Shown: positions 1 through 11,590 of the stretch, one piece after another
Numbering within the stretch: position 1 is the stretch's first letter
How the letters are laid out: each line of letters opens with the position of its first letter
NCBI GenBank assembly: GCA_002007465.1
Contig: LNAC01001211.1
Location: 231 to 64,230, forward strand
DNA from: Ailurus styani
Lineage: Eukaryota > Chordata > Mammalia > Carnivora > Ailuridae
Direction of reading: 5' to 3'
Length of the DNA: 64,000 bases
Program-made: the position numbers and the translations under genes
The notes under the pieces: generated by a model
Database searches by the model: none
What the model saw: the letters and a program-made list of their open reading frames with translations, nothing else
Told to the model about the DNA's origin: nothing

Positions 1-14
1 AAAAAAAAAAAAAA

Positions 15-875
15 AGAAGTGAATCTGAAGATGGAACCGAATTGCTGCAATCTCATGATAAAACTTGAAAGGATGAGGAGTTACTTCTTGTGGGTGAGCA
101 AAGAAAGTGGTTTCTTGAGATGAAATCACTCCTAGTGCAGATGCTGTGACGATTGTTGATATGACAATAAAGCACTTTAGAATATTACATAAGCTTAGTT
201 GACAAAGTAGTGTGTGTCAGGACTTGAGAGGCTTGACTCCAATTTTGAAAGAAGTTCTACTGTGGGTGAAATGCTATCAAACAGCATCAATGCTACAGAG
301 AAATCCTTTATGAAAGGAAATCATTTGGTGTTGCAAACTTTGCTGTCTAATATTAAGAAGTTGCCACAGCCATCCCAACCTTCAGCAACAACCAACCACC
401 CTCATCAGTCAGCAGTCATCAACATCGAGGTGAGACCCTCCACCAGCAAAAAGATTATGACTCGCTGAAAGCTCAGATGATGCTTGGCATTTTTTACGAT
501 TTTTTTTTTATTTGAAAGAGAGACAGCAAGAGAGGGAACACAAGCAGGGGGGTGGGGAAGAGAGAAGCAGGCTTCCCTCTGAGCAGGAAGCCTGATGTGG
601 GGCTTGATCCCAGGACCCTGGGATCATGACCTGAGCTGAGGGCAGATGCTTAATGACTGAGCCACCCAGGTGCCCCTGGCATTTTTTAGTAATAAAGTAC
701 TTTTTAATTAAGATATACACATTTTTTAGACATAATGCTATTGCACACTTAAGAGACTATAGTGTAAATATATCTTTCATAAGCACAGGGTTCATTTGAC
801 TCACTTTATTGCAATATTTGCTTTATTCCAGTGGTCTGAAACAGAACCCACAATATCTCCAAGGTTTACCTATAC
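15..875 (+). mobile_element. Tigger1-like (pogo/Tc1-mariner) DNA transposon, 3' part
   Basis: The sequence matches my memory of the 3' third of Tigger1: a C-terminal transposase region (about 60-470) followed by a non-coding tail that ends near 873 in the Tigger terminal motif 'ccaaggtttaccta'. An open frame at 214-468 is the decayed C-terminal tail of the transposase. It keeps a run around 'QTLLSNIKKL', where the family has a PCNA-box-like segment. The 5' two thirds lie outside the window or are missing. A Can-SINE interrupts it at 497-676. The copy is dead and old. Confidence 0.85.
497..676 (-). mobile_element. Can-SINE (older caniform type) inside the Tigger
   Basis: The T-rich tail comes first and the tRNA-like head 'gagccacccaggtgcccc' comes last, so the element is on the minus strand. 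A 12-bp target-site duplication, tggcattttttA, lies at 485-496 and 677-688. The internal 'gcagatgcttaatgactga' variant marks the older subfamily. Confidence 0.95.
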
Positions 876-1379
876 TTATATGTGTCATGGTAATCAGTTT
901 TGTGAAAAAGAGAGCTAGGTGAGTCTGTAGAAAATGCTATTTTAAAAAGAGTGATTGAGAAGGTTCCTAAAGTGAGTGTCCTTAGAAAACAGGTGGTGGT
1001 TGTGAGGGAGTGATCCAAGCTGATTTCTAGGGGGAAGAGCTTAAAGATATGGGACAAAGGACATAGATAAATTACTCCTACTGACCTCCTGCTAGATAGT
1101 GGTGATGGTAGGAGGGATGTAAATACTGAGAACTGCTTCTCAAAAAATTCTAAACTACGAGCACCGAACAGCTCTGTGGGATTGGTTTTCCCATAGTTCT
1201 TTGCTTTTAAACTCACAGAGGCTTCCTAACCCACATTCCCTTCACTACTCCCATCCATATATGCCTTTCTTACCTTCTTTTCATTTTCTAGCCTTGACCT
1301 ATTTGTTCATTACCCTTATGCTTCTCTAGCACCTTACATTCTCCCAGCCCTTCTCCTGCAGCACTGCACTGAACCTTGT
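876..1379. other. Unassigned intergenic stretch
   Basis: There is no convincing gene or recognised repeat. A 116-codon antisense open frame at 866-1216 runs into the Tigger end and has low-complexity Ser/Leu/Phe composition, so I do not treat it as coding. The part from about 1240 may be the upstream portion of the following L2. Confidence 0.5.
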
Positions 1380-1850
1380 GATCCGAACTGCAATCTGCCT
1401 CAACTATTGCAATGGCCTTCTGGACCTACAGTCTCAGCTTCCCCAAATCTTCAGCACTAAATCTTAGAAGCAAGCTAGACAATGTCACCCCTCTTCTTGA
1501 AATCCTCTAATGATCCACCATTATTCAGGAGAGAGCAAAGACTCTTCAATGTGATATTCAAAGTCCCCCATGATCTCAATTTACCAATATGCCAGCATGG
1601 TCTCTGAGTAGCCTGCCTCTGACTTTATGCTATACTTCCAGCAATCATCTTAGAGTCCTGTTAGAGGCAATGTCACATCCATTGCCTCTAGTCCTGTATT
1701 GCTTTCCCTTTCTTCCTCTGCCCCATTCTGAAAATTTTCCTGACACCTCTCTCAGCCTTCATTGAGAACCCCTGTACAATCCTCTTAGGGTTCCTTATGC
1801 TGACAATTATCATTAAACTTACTTATTTATGTAGCCTTATTATATGTCTG
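1380..1850 (+). repeat. L2 LINE fragment, sense
   Basis: The order of recognisable L2 3'-end blocks is kept: 'caatgtcacccctcttcttgaa' style text, then 'caaagtcccccatgatctc', then the pyrimidine-rich block and an AT-rich tail. This is an ancient non-LTR element, well diverged. Confidence 0.7.
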
Positions 1851-2209
1851 TTCCTACCCCACAAGTAAAGAAACAAACCAAAACAAATGAGCAAACAACA
1901 AGAATAAGACAATGAGGTTTTTACCCCATCTTTTAGCACTATTTTTAACATTTTAAATGCATGAATGAATGATCAATTTGCTAAGGGGGAAGTATACAAC
2001 ATTACAGATAATAAAAGAGATGAAATGGAAAGATAAATACTTGAGTTAGAAGCTGATATATGGAGGAAGTTGATGTAATATCCCAAAAATATTTATGAAA
2101 ATGATCTGGATGATGCAGACAAGATAGTGATCATCATGGTTTTTAATAAGCAGAGTTTCTTAAAAGATGATAAATAAAGAATGGCCTACAAGTAACAGCA
2201 TTCATTTGT
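1851..2209. other. Unassigned AT-rich stretch
   Basis: I see no gene, promoter or recognised repeat here. Confidence 0.5.
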
Positions 2210-2625
2210 TGATTGATTCTTTTTGTTTCAAATGTATTTGTGGAGTTCCCAATATGAGTCAAACAGCTTTTCAGGCCTTAGGAATAAAATGGTGAGCAAG
2301 AAAATGAGCTGTTCTTACTTTCATGCAGTTTAATATCACAGGAGTGAAATAGACATAAGACAGACATATTCATTTTGACCCTGGATAAAAACAATATTGT
2401 CCTTTGAAAATAAATAACCTAAGAATCTGGCCTAGTTGAAAGGAACAGGGAAGACTCAGCTGAAAAGTGAAAATTGGGCCATGAGCTAAAAATGCTAGGA
2501 AAAAACTGAACAGAGGCTGGAATTTGAGAAGAAAACAAACTGAGAAAGGAGAAGTACTAACATAGGGGTGTTCAAAAACAACAGAAGAGAATAAAGGGAA
2601 GTAGAATCTTAGTATGTCGTAAGGG
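2210..2625 (-). repeat. L2 LINE fragment, antisense
   Basis: It begins with the reverse complement of the L2 tail ('catttgttgattgatt'), then a diverged 'tatgagtcaaacagcttttcag' block (the 'gtgccaggcactg' region) and 'tgagcaagaaaatgagctgt'. An antisense open frame at 2370-2648 falls in it and is not a gene. Confidence 0.65.
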
Positions 2626-2644
2626 GGCAGAACGAGATACTGAC

Positions 2645-2790
2645 TCAAGAATAATGACAGTAACAGCTAACTTTATTGCTTATCATGTGTCAGATATCGT
2701 GCTAAATGTTTTTGCATTGTATTTTCACTTAATAATGGCAAAAAAAAAACCTACAGGGAAGTATAACAACTTTTCTCATTTTTCATATAG
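2645..2790 (-). repeat. MIR SINE, antisense
   Basis: The text 'cttatcatgtgtcagatatcgtgctaaatg' followed by 'ttttcacttaataatggc' matches the reverse complement of the MIR core and 3' region. It is short and diverged. Confidence 0.6.
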
Positions 2791-4734
2791 TGGAAATGTG
2801 TGGAGTATTAAATTGTCTATAGTCTCAGCTAGTGAATAACAAAATCCCAGTGAGAAACTATGGACCATATGTTTAAAATCAATATTGCAGAGTGGACAGG
2901 AAGGACTAGAATGTCAGACAATCATGTACTCCTTCACTCCTGGGGCTTCAGAAACAGAGTTGTTGCTTGAATAAAATTTTACGTATTTATATTGGAGAGA
3001 AGTTTTCCACTTAATACTTGAGTCCCATCTCCCATAAAGGGCAAAACTGGAAGGATAAAATGTGGAACTTCTGGCATATCAGTTCATAGTATAGTCTCTA
3101 ATATCTTGCTACAAATGGGTTACTGGTGGACAGGAACAAGACATATAGCATTGAATCCATTTTACAAACTTCCTTTGAAAACTCTGGTTTCCGTGGATTT
3201 CAATGATATGAACAGAGACACTGCCAGCATCTTGTTCTCTAGCCTTTCCCCCACAGCACGTCCCTGCTCTCCTGCAATGGCTGATTCCTGTCATCCAACA
3301 CAATAACTGAGGCAGGAGTTTGAGAGGTGGAGAAGGAACAAAGGAGTAGGTGCTGGTGGTAGCCTCAGATTTCTCCCCTTCCAATGGCCAGCTGTGAACA
3401 CTGCAGCTGCCTAACAATATCCAGTTTTCATGAACTTACTTTGGAGAAAATAGGTCTTGAGATGGCCTCAATTTGCCTTGGAGAGGTAAGGTATTTTTAT
3501 ATACATTTAGTGTCTCAATACACCAAAGAAATGGAATACACTATATTCTCCAGATATGTAACCAGATTCATTACAGAAATGGAGGCTGGTGGTCATAACA
3601 GAATAAGGAGAAAGGAAGGCTTATGGGAGTCTTCTAAAATCTCCAGAGGTGATACACCCAACCTAAAGTGACAATGGCTATGACTAGCCAATGTGGCAGC
3701 TCTTACAGACTTTGACCACATAGAATGTCCTGACACCTAGCGATGATGTGCTTACCAGGCAGAAGTACATGAAGACTTTGAGGCAGGCTGTCAGCAAGCT
3801 GGCAAGCATTCCTCTTGCTGATATCACCTTTTCTATCAGGTATTTTCTTTACTGAAGCAGTAGTTACCTTAAACATGTTTTCACACTAGCATTTCATTGT
3901 TTAAATATAAAAGGAAACGATCAGTATTACATAACCTCCATCATTTGGCAATTAGAAGTAAGAAAACACCGATGGCTTTTAAAGCTTAGAGAAAATAATT
4001 TAGGTGATTAAAATCACTTCAAATACCATCTTTGGTTAAAACATTTAAGTGCATGGTTTTTCAACTTGGATAAATAAATGGTGTCAGGTAAAATGCAAAC
4101 CATAGTGAAATAATAAATAATTACAATGTACTGTCTTTGGTTCAGGGATAAGGGAAGGGAGCGTACTTTCGCTTTCAGTCACCAGAGGGAAAGGAAAAAT
4201 TGGTGCTGTTATGGTTATATGGTATTTCAAAGGCTGCAAGATTTGCTTCCAAGGATTACTCCAGATATAGTATATGAGAGCACATTTTTCCCTCAGATTC
4301 ATTGTAAGTCAGTTTCACTGCATGGAAAGCAGATGCTATTGGAGACAGAAAAGCTGCTTTACTGACACATTACTAAGCATTCTACAAAACAAAAGCAAAA
4401 AACAAACAAATTATAACGCATACCTCTGAAGACCAAAGTTAAAACATTTGCCGCAGAACAGTGCATTTTTTATGACTTGTAGATTTCTTTTACTTAGAAG
4501 TCCAATGTCTTAATTAAAAGTTAAGCCAGTTTTGTATTTATATGTTACTTACTAACTTGAAGTAAGTGACATATTTTAGCACTTACCCACCCACACAAAT
4601 GGGCAGAAATTTAGCTAAACTATCTCCACTGAACATGGTGATAAAATGTAAATTGTTACTATGGGTTTAGGGTTGAATACCATCACTTAACATTTATTTT
4701 CAGTTAACTGAAGATATACAGAAAACACTTCCTT

Positions 4735-4738
<4 letters not shown>
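2791..4738. other. Unassigned 1.9-kb stretch
   Basis: No recognised repeat or gene is seen. Open frames of 60-100 codons on both strands (for example 3106-3306, 3109-3417, 3384-3671, 4126-4365) overlap one another antisense and show no domain, so I read them as chance. A small imperfect hairpin lies at 4541-4573. Confidence 0.5.
4541..4573. repeat. Short inverted repeat (13-nt arms, 7-nt loop)
   Basis: The arms tatgttacttact and agtaagtgacata pair at 12 of 13 positions around the loop aacttga. No function is assigned. Confidence 0.8.

Positions 4739-4810
<72 letters not shown>
4739..4810. repeat. Compound (TC)n(AC)n microsatellite
   Basis: About 18 TC units run directly into about 18 AC units without interruption. 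It is likely to be length-polymorphic. Confidence 0.98.
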
Positions 4811-4812
<2 letters not shown>

Positions 4813-5374
4813 TCAGGTTTCAGTGAGGAGTACTTAGTTGGAAATTGTCAATATCCCTGGTATTACCGGGAGCAAATGAAACAGATGCACCCCTGTGAAA
4901 GGAGGTGTCTCTAGTGCTATTTTGCTCTGGTTCGTCTTTCAAGAAAGGGGGAAGCTGTGTTTTTCTCCCCACACATCAATAATTTTAATGCTGACTTTAC
5001 TCCTGATGACCTTTATTCCTGATGACCATCCAAACTTGACGGTCACTGTGTTCCAAGATTTTGCAGTCCTCAAAATAAATTTCAGAAAGCCCCTTTGGGA
5101 GATATCCTGGCAGGGACTCTGGCCTGAGCATCAAAATATTGTCATAAAATTCTTATTTTATTTCTCTTATTCCTATAATGGGAAGCACTCTGATGCTTAT
5201 CCTGTACCCTATAGGGTAAGGAGTGTTTGAGATTGGCAGAATCATGCCAGCAGCTTTTAATAACATGCTCAAAATAAGTGTTGGCTTCCACACCACATCT
5301 CTTCTGGCCCTGCTTCTGCCCACTCAGGGTTCACTATCAAAGAATTTAGATTCATTTAGAAAAGATTGAGAGAG
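4811..5374. other. Unassigned stretch
   Basis: A 111-codon open frame at 4895-5230 has no recognisable domain or start context. I see nothing else. Confidence 0.5.
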
Positions 5375-5580
5375 GGGTGCCTGGGTGGCTCAGTGGGTTA
5401 AAGCCTCTGCTTTCGGCTCAGGTCATGATCTCAGTGTCCTGGGATCCAGGCCCGCATCCATCTGGCTCTCTGCTCAGCAGGGAGCCTGCTTCCTCCTCTC
5501 CTTGTCTCTCTGCCTGCCTCTCTGCCTACTTGTAATCTCTCTCTCTGTGTCAAATAAATAAATAAAATCTTAAAAAAAAA
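5375..5580 (+). mobile_element. Can-SINE (young, mustelid-type)
   Basis: The element has a tRNA-derived head 'ggggtgcctgggtggctcag', a CT-rich middle, 'caaataaataaataaaatctt' and an A tail. It is flanked by a repeat of aagattgagagag ending at 5374 and starting near 5581. Low divergence from the other young copies and intact duplications suggest a recent insertion. Confidence 0.97.
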
Positions 5581-5594
5581 AAGATTGAGAGAGA

Positions 5595-6339
5595 ATACTA
5601 ACAAAAAGAAACAAACAAATAAATAGTATCTGGGAGTGTTTTTATTTTGTTTTCTTTGAGTGGGATTTGTTATTCCTTTGTGTTTGTGGAATCCAACAAA
5701 TAGAACTCTGGGTTATTGGTCCATAAGTGGAGGAATGGATTCATGCTCACACACGCCACACTCCTCTTTATCTTTTTCTGAGCTTCCCTGCTCCAGTGTC
5801 TGTTTTGAGGGACAGATGTTGACTTTGGCTATTTCCCTTTGTTCCACTAACCCAGGTGTTCGATTCTTGTGCCAGACCCTATTCCCAACAATTGTGTGTT
5901 ATGCACTTAATACCTGGTATTTAGTCTCCTTTGATGGTGACAAGTAAATGGACAATGAAGAGTGAATGTGCAGTGCATAAAACATTTCACACAGGGAGTC
6001 CCAGACAAAATTAGATTTTACAGTTAGTACTACCAGTCATCTTTTTTATTGTAGATTCCCTTCTTTTGTGCTCCTTTTCTTGAAGGACCTCCCCCTTAAA
6101 CTCTTTAAACTTCTCCTCTGTATACTCAACCTAATTGTAAAGATTTTCTAATTATGTATCAGCAGATGAGAAAAAATGGTGTGTACCATCTTGGGGGTTT
6201 TGTATTGAGAAGTGTTCCGTGTCAAGACCCCTTAAATCATAACATTATTGATCTATCCACTCCATCTACTCTAAAGGCTGATTTTGCTTCACACATAAAA
6301 GGATTTGACTAGTTGGCCAGTAAATTCAGTTATGGTATA
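5595..6339. other. Unassigned stretch
   Basis: It contains a 95-codon open frame (5660-5947) without domain features. No repeat is recognised. Confidence 0.5.
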
Positions 6340-6660
6340 TAGACAACCTTATAAACTGTTCTGGCTGGAATTTATAGGTTGTTTTACTCTGTTGAGCAGT
6401 CATAATTTCAAAAGACACAAGATCGCAAGTCTCAAGGTTGAATAATCACTGGTGGTGTCCTGACGAGCCAAAATGTCACAATAAGGCTAAATAGCATATG
6501 CTTTTGACCCAGCTGTCAGGTGTTATTAATAGGCTGACTTAAAAAATGAAAGCAGTAGGGGTGTCATCGACATTTTGAGGCCCATATGTTTAATGCAGTA
6601 AAACACCTGCCAGGGCTAGTTTCTGGTTCCAAATGAAGTAAATCAGCCTGCTTTCCCCCC
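6340..6660. promoter_or_regulatory. Candidate conserved non-coding element with E-boxes
   Basis: This repeat-free block of balanced base composition contains two overlapping E-boxes in 'cagctgtcaggtgttatta' at about 6511-6529 and a third, cacctg, near 6604. The look of unique, non-decayed sequence amid old repeats suggests a possible enhancer. Conservation has not been tested and this is inference only. Confidence 0.25.
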
Positions 6661-6825
6661 CACAGTTAAAAATACATCAACACCTACTCAGAATGTTACA
6701 ATGTGCCATAACCCTCAGGCTATCACCTCTTCCACTCTTCCACTCTGAACTGTTTGTGATTCAAGGTATAGAAACTGTTTCAATTCTTCTTGCCTTCAGA
6801 ATAAACTTTTTAATATATACTCCTT

Positions 6826-6830
<5 letters not shown>

Positions 6831-6871
<41 letters not shown>

Positions 6872-6897
6872 ACGCGCGCACATGCTTGTGTGTGTGA
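6831..6897. repeat. (TG)n tract passing into CG-alternating sequence
   Basis: About 16 TG units are followed by tatgtgcgcacgcgcgcaca and a second short TG run. The strict purine-pyrimidine alternation with CG steps is typical Z-DNA-prone sequence. The 110-codon open frame across it (6693-7025) is a product of the repeat. Confidence 0.97.
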
Positions 6898-8698
6898 GAA
6901 CTGGACTTCCTCATCTTTTATTTTCTTCAAAGTTTACCAAGCTGAAGTGGAAAGTCTGTGTACTTAGAACATGGAAACCAAGAAGGATTTTGGAAATCCT
7001 ACCTCAAGATGTTAAGTTGTGTTAGTGATTGGATATATTAGAAAGTAACTCACACAAACTGTTATTTGTCGATCTATAGTAGTTCTTTCCAGAGACTGAT
7101 AATCTGGTTTTAAAATCATTTATTTTACATGGCTTCATTTAAAAAAGAAATATTAAGTTGTTGGTCATTCTGTGGGTGTAATTCATTGAGTGTCATTAGG
7201 CTAGAGCTGAGCAGATAGGAGTTTTTATTAAGATTTGGTCAAGCTGAACAATATCAAGGCACTTCGTTTGTTTTTGGATTAGAATAGGTTCTTCATACTT
7301 TTGTAACTATGACATTAGTAATTACTTCATTTTAGCAAGAATCTATTATTCCTTGCATCTACTAGTCTAGGGAGTACTGGACTGTAGGGGAAAGAAGAAA
7401 AGCAGAATAGAGTGGTGGTGGTAATTTAAGCTTTATCCCAAGCCCTTGTTTGAGGCTATTCGCTTTAGCAGCTTTTATTATTCCACTTCATTTCCTTTGG
7501 TAATCTTTGAGTTTGAATTTTCTATTCATTTTCTTCATTTTCTTGGGTAGTGTTAAAAACTTATCCTCAGGACAATTTCAAAATAGCAGTTCCCCAAAAT
7601 TTTATCAATGATATATACATCCTATTACTGTACATTCTTCCAGAGTGACTATTTGACAAGGGAAGTTTCATTTGACTATTAATATATTTTCTTTTTAAGT
7701 CTTATTATTTTTCCCATCTTATACTTGTTACTTTAAACACCGAATCTTTTATATCATTTAACAAATGACTATCCAGTACTGACAACTGCCACTGAATTTT
7801 CATATGCATTTGATATACAGCCAGCTGTTGACTGCCAAGTTGAGAGAATCTGATTTATTATTATCTACCTCATCTTCCCTCTTTCCTCTCCTGAGAAATA
7901 ATCAATCCCACTTAAAGTCATCATCTCTCCTTTGCCTTACCCAACTAATGCTTATACGAGTGTTGAAACAGCAATGAAAGTTCACGTCAAATTCCTATAG
8001 CATTTCTAATGCTAGAGATGAACTGAGTTTACTTTTCTGTGCATTGTGGAAAAAAATAAAGGTAGTAATAGGATATCTCAGCAAAGATTGTTGGAAGATA
8101 ATTTCATGAGTAAATGTCAGATCAATAGCATTATATTCTGCTGACATTTCTTCCCTTGTGGTGCCTCCAGCTCAGTTGGAATCTAAACTAGAATCACCTA
8201 ATAAGCATAACCAAAGAAGTATTGCCATTGATTGTTGGTCTAATTGAGTTCTTTTTCAGGTGTTCACACCACCCGAAAGGAAAAAAAAGGAAAAGTATTT
8301 CCTTTACTTCCATGATCATAATGATACCTTCTTAATTCTACATTCACTGTGCCTTTATCCTTCTTTCTTCTCTGGTTTCACATTGTATCCATTGGATAGC
8401 TTTATTAGATCACTTTCACAGTCACACAAAGACTCCTACAGCTCAAAAAAATGGTGGTGTCCTTGATGATTATTTTTATATCACTGTTCAATGACCTTAG
8501 TTAAAACTCTAATTTTATAGATGCATACTGGATAAAAAGAGCTCAAGGTCTTTTCAGGCAATAAACATGACAAGTCCTGTCTTTCACAGGCTATGAAAGT
8601 AGCTTCGTTCTCTCAAGAATCCTATCTGAGGCATTATGATTGCTTCCTATGGCTAGTCATTTGATGTCTCACTGACACTGTATTAAAAAGTTAAAAAA
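6898..8698. other. Unassigned 1.8-kb stretch
   Basis: The sequence is AT-rich with no recognised repeat, gene or clear regulatory cluster. Some of it may be unique conserved sequence, but I cannot show that from one genome. Confidence 0.5.
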
Positions 8699-8916
8699 GG
8701 GGCACCTGGGTGACTCAGAGGGTTAAAGCCTCTGCCTTCGGCTCAGATCATGATCTCAGGGTCCTGGGATCATGCCCTGCATCAAGCCCCACATAGAGCC
8801 CACATCAGGCTCTCTGCTCAGCAGGGAGCCTGCTTCCCCCTCTCCCTCTGCCTGCCTCTCTACCTACTTGTGATTTCTCTCTCTGTCAAATAAATAAATA
8901 AAATCTTAAAGAAAAA
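8699..8916 (+). mobile_element. Can-SINE (young, mustelid-type)
   Basis: The complete head 'ggggcacctgggtgactcag', the CT-rich body and 'caaataaataaataaaatctt' are present, ending in an interrupted A tail. The flanks share an A-rich aaaaagt-type sequence, so the target duplication is imperfectly defined. Confidence 0.95.
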
Positions 8917-9399
8917 AAGTGAAAAAAAATTCCTGATTGTAAATTTCCTTGAAACATGCTACACTCTCACTAAGTATAACAAGTACCAATATAAATACTA
9001 AAATAAAGATAGAAGAATGTAATAACCAATTTTTTTTGAAATTTTTTGAAATAGCAATTTTGACCACTTACATAATTAATCCCTAATATAGACTTCTCTT
9101 CAAATATGGAAATATCAAAATTGTATTATATAAAGAAATAATGATAAAAGTATTTTAAATGTTTTCACATTTTTCACTAACATAATTACATAAATAAATT
9201 TCACATAATTTCACAATATTCACTAACACACTGAATATTATTGGAACTTTTTTTTACATGTCCTTTTTACATATTGAATCAAGAATCACAGTGATATTTT
9301 ACATTTGACTCCTTTTTCTTTCACAAACTACATCTACTCCATACCAAATCCTTTCTGTTTTCTATTTGCAATGTATACAGGATTTCTGCACTTTCACTA
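8917..9399. other. Unassigned AT-rich stretch
   Basis: The sequence is very AT-rich, with no gene or recognised repeat. Confidence 0.5.
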
Positions 9400-10225
9400 T
9401 CTCCACTGTCTCCTGATTTCAGCTACCTCAATCTCTGACATAAATTATTGAAATACCTTCTTAACTGGACTATTTTTGACCTTGCCATCTTAAAGTATTT
9501 TCTCAATACAGTAGCTAGATGTTTTCAAACCCTATCTGATTGTGTCATTTTTCTTTTTTTTTTTTAAGATTTTATTTATTTATTTGACAGAGAGAGATTA
9601 CAAATAGGCAGAGAGAGGAGGAAGCAGGCTCCCTGCTGAGCAGGGAGTCCGATGTGGGCCTCGATCCCAGGACCCTGGGATCATGACCTGAGCCGAAAGC
9701 AGAGGCTTTAACCCACTGAGCCACCCAGGCGCCCTGTGTCATTTTTCTACTCAGTAATTTTCCAACCCATATAAGTCAAAGTCCAAGAATGCCATCCAGT
9801 GTCCTACCATGTCTGCAAATCCACCCCTTGCCCCTACCTCTCTGACTTCACCTCCCACTAACATTCCCTACCCTTCTCCCATTCCTGTTATGTTAGCTTC
9901 CTGGTTGTCCATATGCCAGGCAGCACATGATTTCTCTTTCCAGTCCCAACTCAAATGTTAGAGTAAGACCTTTGCCACCACCCTATTTGCAAATGCAATG
10001 CTTCCACTTTCTGCCTGCACACCCTATATCCATTCAGACATCAACTTTCTCCATAGCTCTTGTCACCCAATTGGTATATTATGAATTTATCAATTTATTG
10101 TCTTCCCCTTTTCCTCTTAAATGTAAATTCCATAAAGGACAGGGACTTTTTCCAGTTTTATTTATTGTTAATATTCCCAATTACAAGAATATTCCTGGTT
10201 ATAGCATGAGTCTAATAGACACTTG
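9400..10225 (+). repeat. L2 LINE fragment, sense, split by a SINE
   Basis: L2 3'-end blocks occur in order: 'gtcaaagtccaagaatg', 'ctacctctctgacttcacctcc', 'cataaaggacagggactttt' and the tail 'agacacttgtttgaatgaac'. A 117-codon open frame at 9927-10280 lies largely inside it and is an L2 shadow. The Can-SINE at 9554-9734 was inserted later. Confidence 0.8.
9554..9734 (-). mobile_element. Can-SINE (young, mustelid-type) inside L2
   Basis: It has an antisense T-rich tail and ends in 'gagccacccaggcgccc'. A perfect 13-bp duplication, tgtgtcatttttc, lies at 9541-9553 and 9735-9747. Confidence 0.98.
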
Positions 10226-10329
10226 TTTGAATGAACAGAAAGAAAGAAATGTGCTTGGCATAATACGATGGACATGGTAGTTACACCACAAATGGTAGTC
10301 ATTGTTGTAAAGATTTTTTTCCAGGAAAG

Positions 10330-10550
10330 CTAGATTATACATAATATCTAGTACTCTGTGGAGTCAAAACTACATTTGAATTCCACTAATAATGAAAACT
10401 TGGAAAAGTTATTTAATTTCAATGAACATTTGTTTCTTTATCTATAAAACAGAACTCCTAACACCATATAGATTCTACATTTCACAAGTATTGGATGAAA
10501 TGACAAGTTTGAAATTTCTATTATAGTGTTAGCTCTAAATCAATACACAT
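10330..10550 (+). repeat. MIR SINE, sense
   Basis: 'tttgaattccactaataatgaa', 'cttggaaaagttatttaat' and 'tttctttatctataaaacaga' follow the order of the MIR core ('gggcaagttactta', 'cctcatctgtaaaatgg'). Confidence 0.7.
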
Positions 10551-10589
10551 TTGTTTTTTCTTGGCTTCCTACTCATCCCTGCTTAGTGC

Positions 10590-11050
10590 TCTTTGATAAT
10601 TACTTTTTGAGTGCCTACCTTGTGCCAATTACTATGATTGCCATTGAATGTCAAAATATGAGATACAGTGCTTGCTCTTGAAGTGCTTACAATCCATTGA
10701 GGTGGTAAATACATGAGCAAAATTTTTTTTCCTTAAAATAATAGAGAAAGTAAAATATCAGAAGTTGTCTAGATTAGATAGTACTAAGCTAAATTTTGAA
10801 GGATGGCTGACATTTATCCAAGCATCCAAGCTCAGAAATGAAGGAAGCTTTTCCTGAGGAAGCAAATATGCAGAAGCACATGTGAAGAAACACAGCATGT
10901 AAGGGAATAGCTGTGTAAGGCAAGCCGGCAAGGTGTAAACCAGGAGTGGCAAGAGACAAGGCCAGGGAATCTGGAAGACATCAGGCTCTTGAAAGTCCTG
11001 TATGTCAAACTAAAGGATTTAGTTTACATCCTCTTGTCCCCTTTGCAGGG
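10590..11050 (-). repeat. L2 LINE fragment, antisense
   Basis: It starts with 'tgagtgcctaccttgtgcca', the reverse complement of the L2 3' end, and continues through 'cttgctcttgaagtgcttac' to the 'cagaagcacatgtgaag' and 'gaatctggaagac' blocks. Small antisense open frames here are not genes. Confidence 0.75.
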
Positions 11051-11224
11051 CGGGGGGATGGAGATAGGAGTATGGCAGACTCACAACTATGTTTTAGAAG
11101 AATAATTACATCAAATATGTGAAACATGAATTTCAGTGAGTGGCAGCAACAACAGTGCTTTAAGAGAATGGAATTTGTAAACACACATTTACATTCCAAT
11201 CTCACTAGTTCCACCATTTCCATT

Positions 11225-11400
11225 AGTTCCCAGCCTACTAACAGATTTGAATTCTGCCAGCAACTCCCACTTACAAGCTAGGTGTCCTTTAAAAAGTTAG
11301 GCACCTGTCTTAATGTCTCTATCTGTAAAAACAGGATTAAAACTAGGATAGTTTTCTCCAAAGTGTTATTATGAGTATTAAAGGCATTTAGACTTATAAA
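11225..11400 (+). repeat. MIR SINE, sense
   Basis: 'gatttgaattctgcca', 'cttacaagctaggtgtcc' and 'ctctatctgtaaaaacagg' are in MIR order and spacing. Confidence 0.75.
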
Positions 11401-11590
11401 TTCAATTTGTAAACTTTTTACAAGTTATTTAACTTGTAGAGTTAAACAATATATTTAACTAAATGCATTAATTATGGAGTAATTATATGTATAAAATATA
11501 TATAAAATTATAAATAATTACATACATAAGTTACATATACATTATGTATAATTAATAAATAAAATTTGTATACATAAGAAATACAGGACA
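11401..11590. repeat. AT-rich low-complexity block
   Basis: Nearly all bases are A or T, with repeated tatata and aattaa runs. Confidence 0.8.

Noticed and set aside
214..468. 84-codon frame as a host gene or domesticated transposase.
   Set aside because: It is only the tail of a Tigger transposase, truncated and diverged, with no exon structure and a SINE just after it.
4739..4810. CRISPR array or other prokaryotic repeat system.
   Set aside because: Tandem repeats here are microsatellites without spacers, and the window is mammalian.
5375..5450. tRNA-like heads of the Can-SINEs as functional tRNA genes.
   Set aside because: They are SINE heads descended from a tRNA, followed by the CT-rich body and A tail, and lack an intact cloverleaf.
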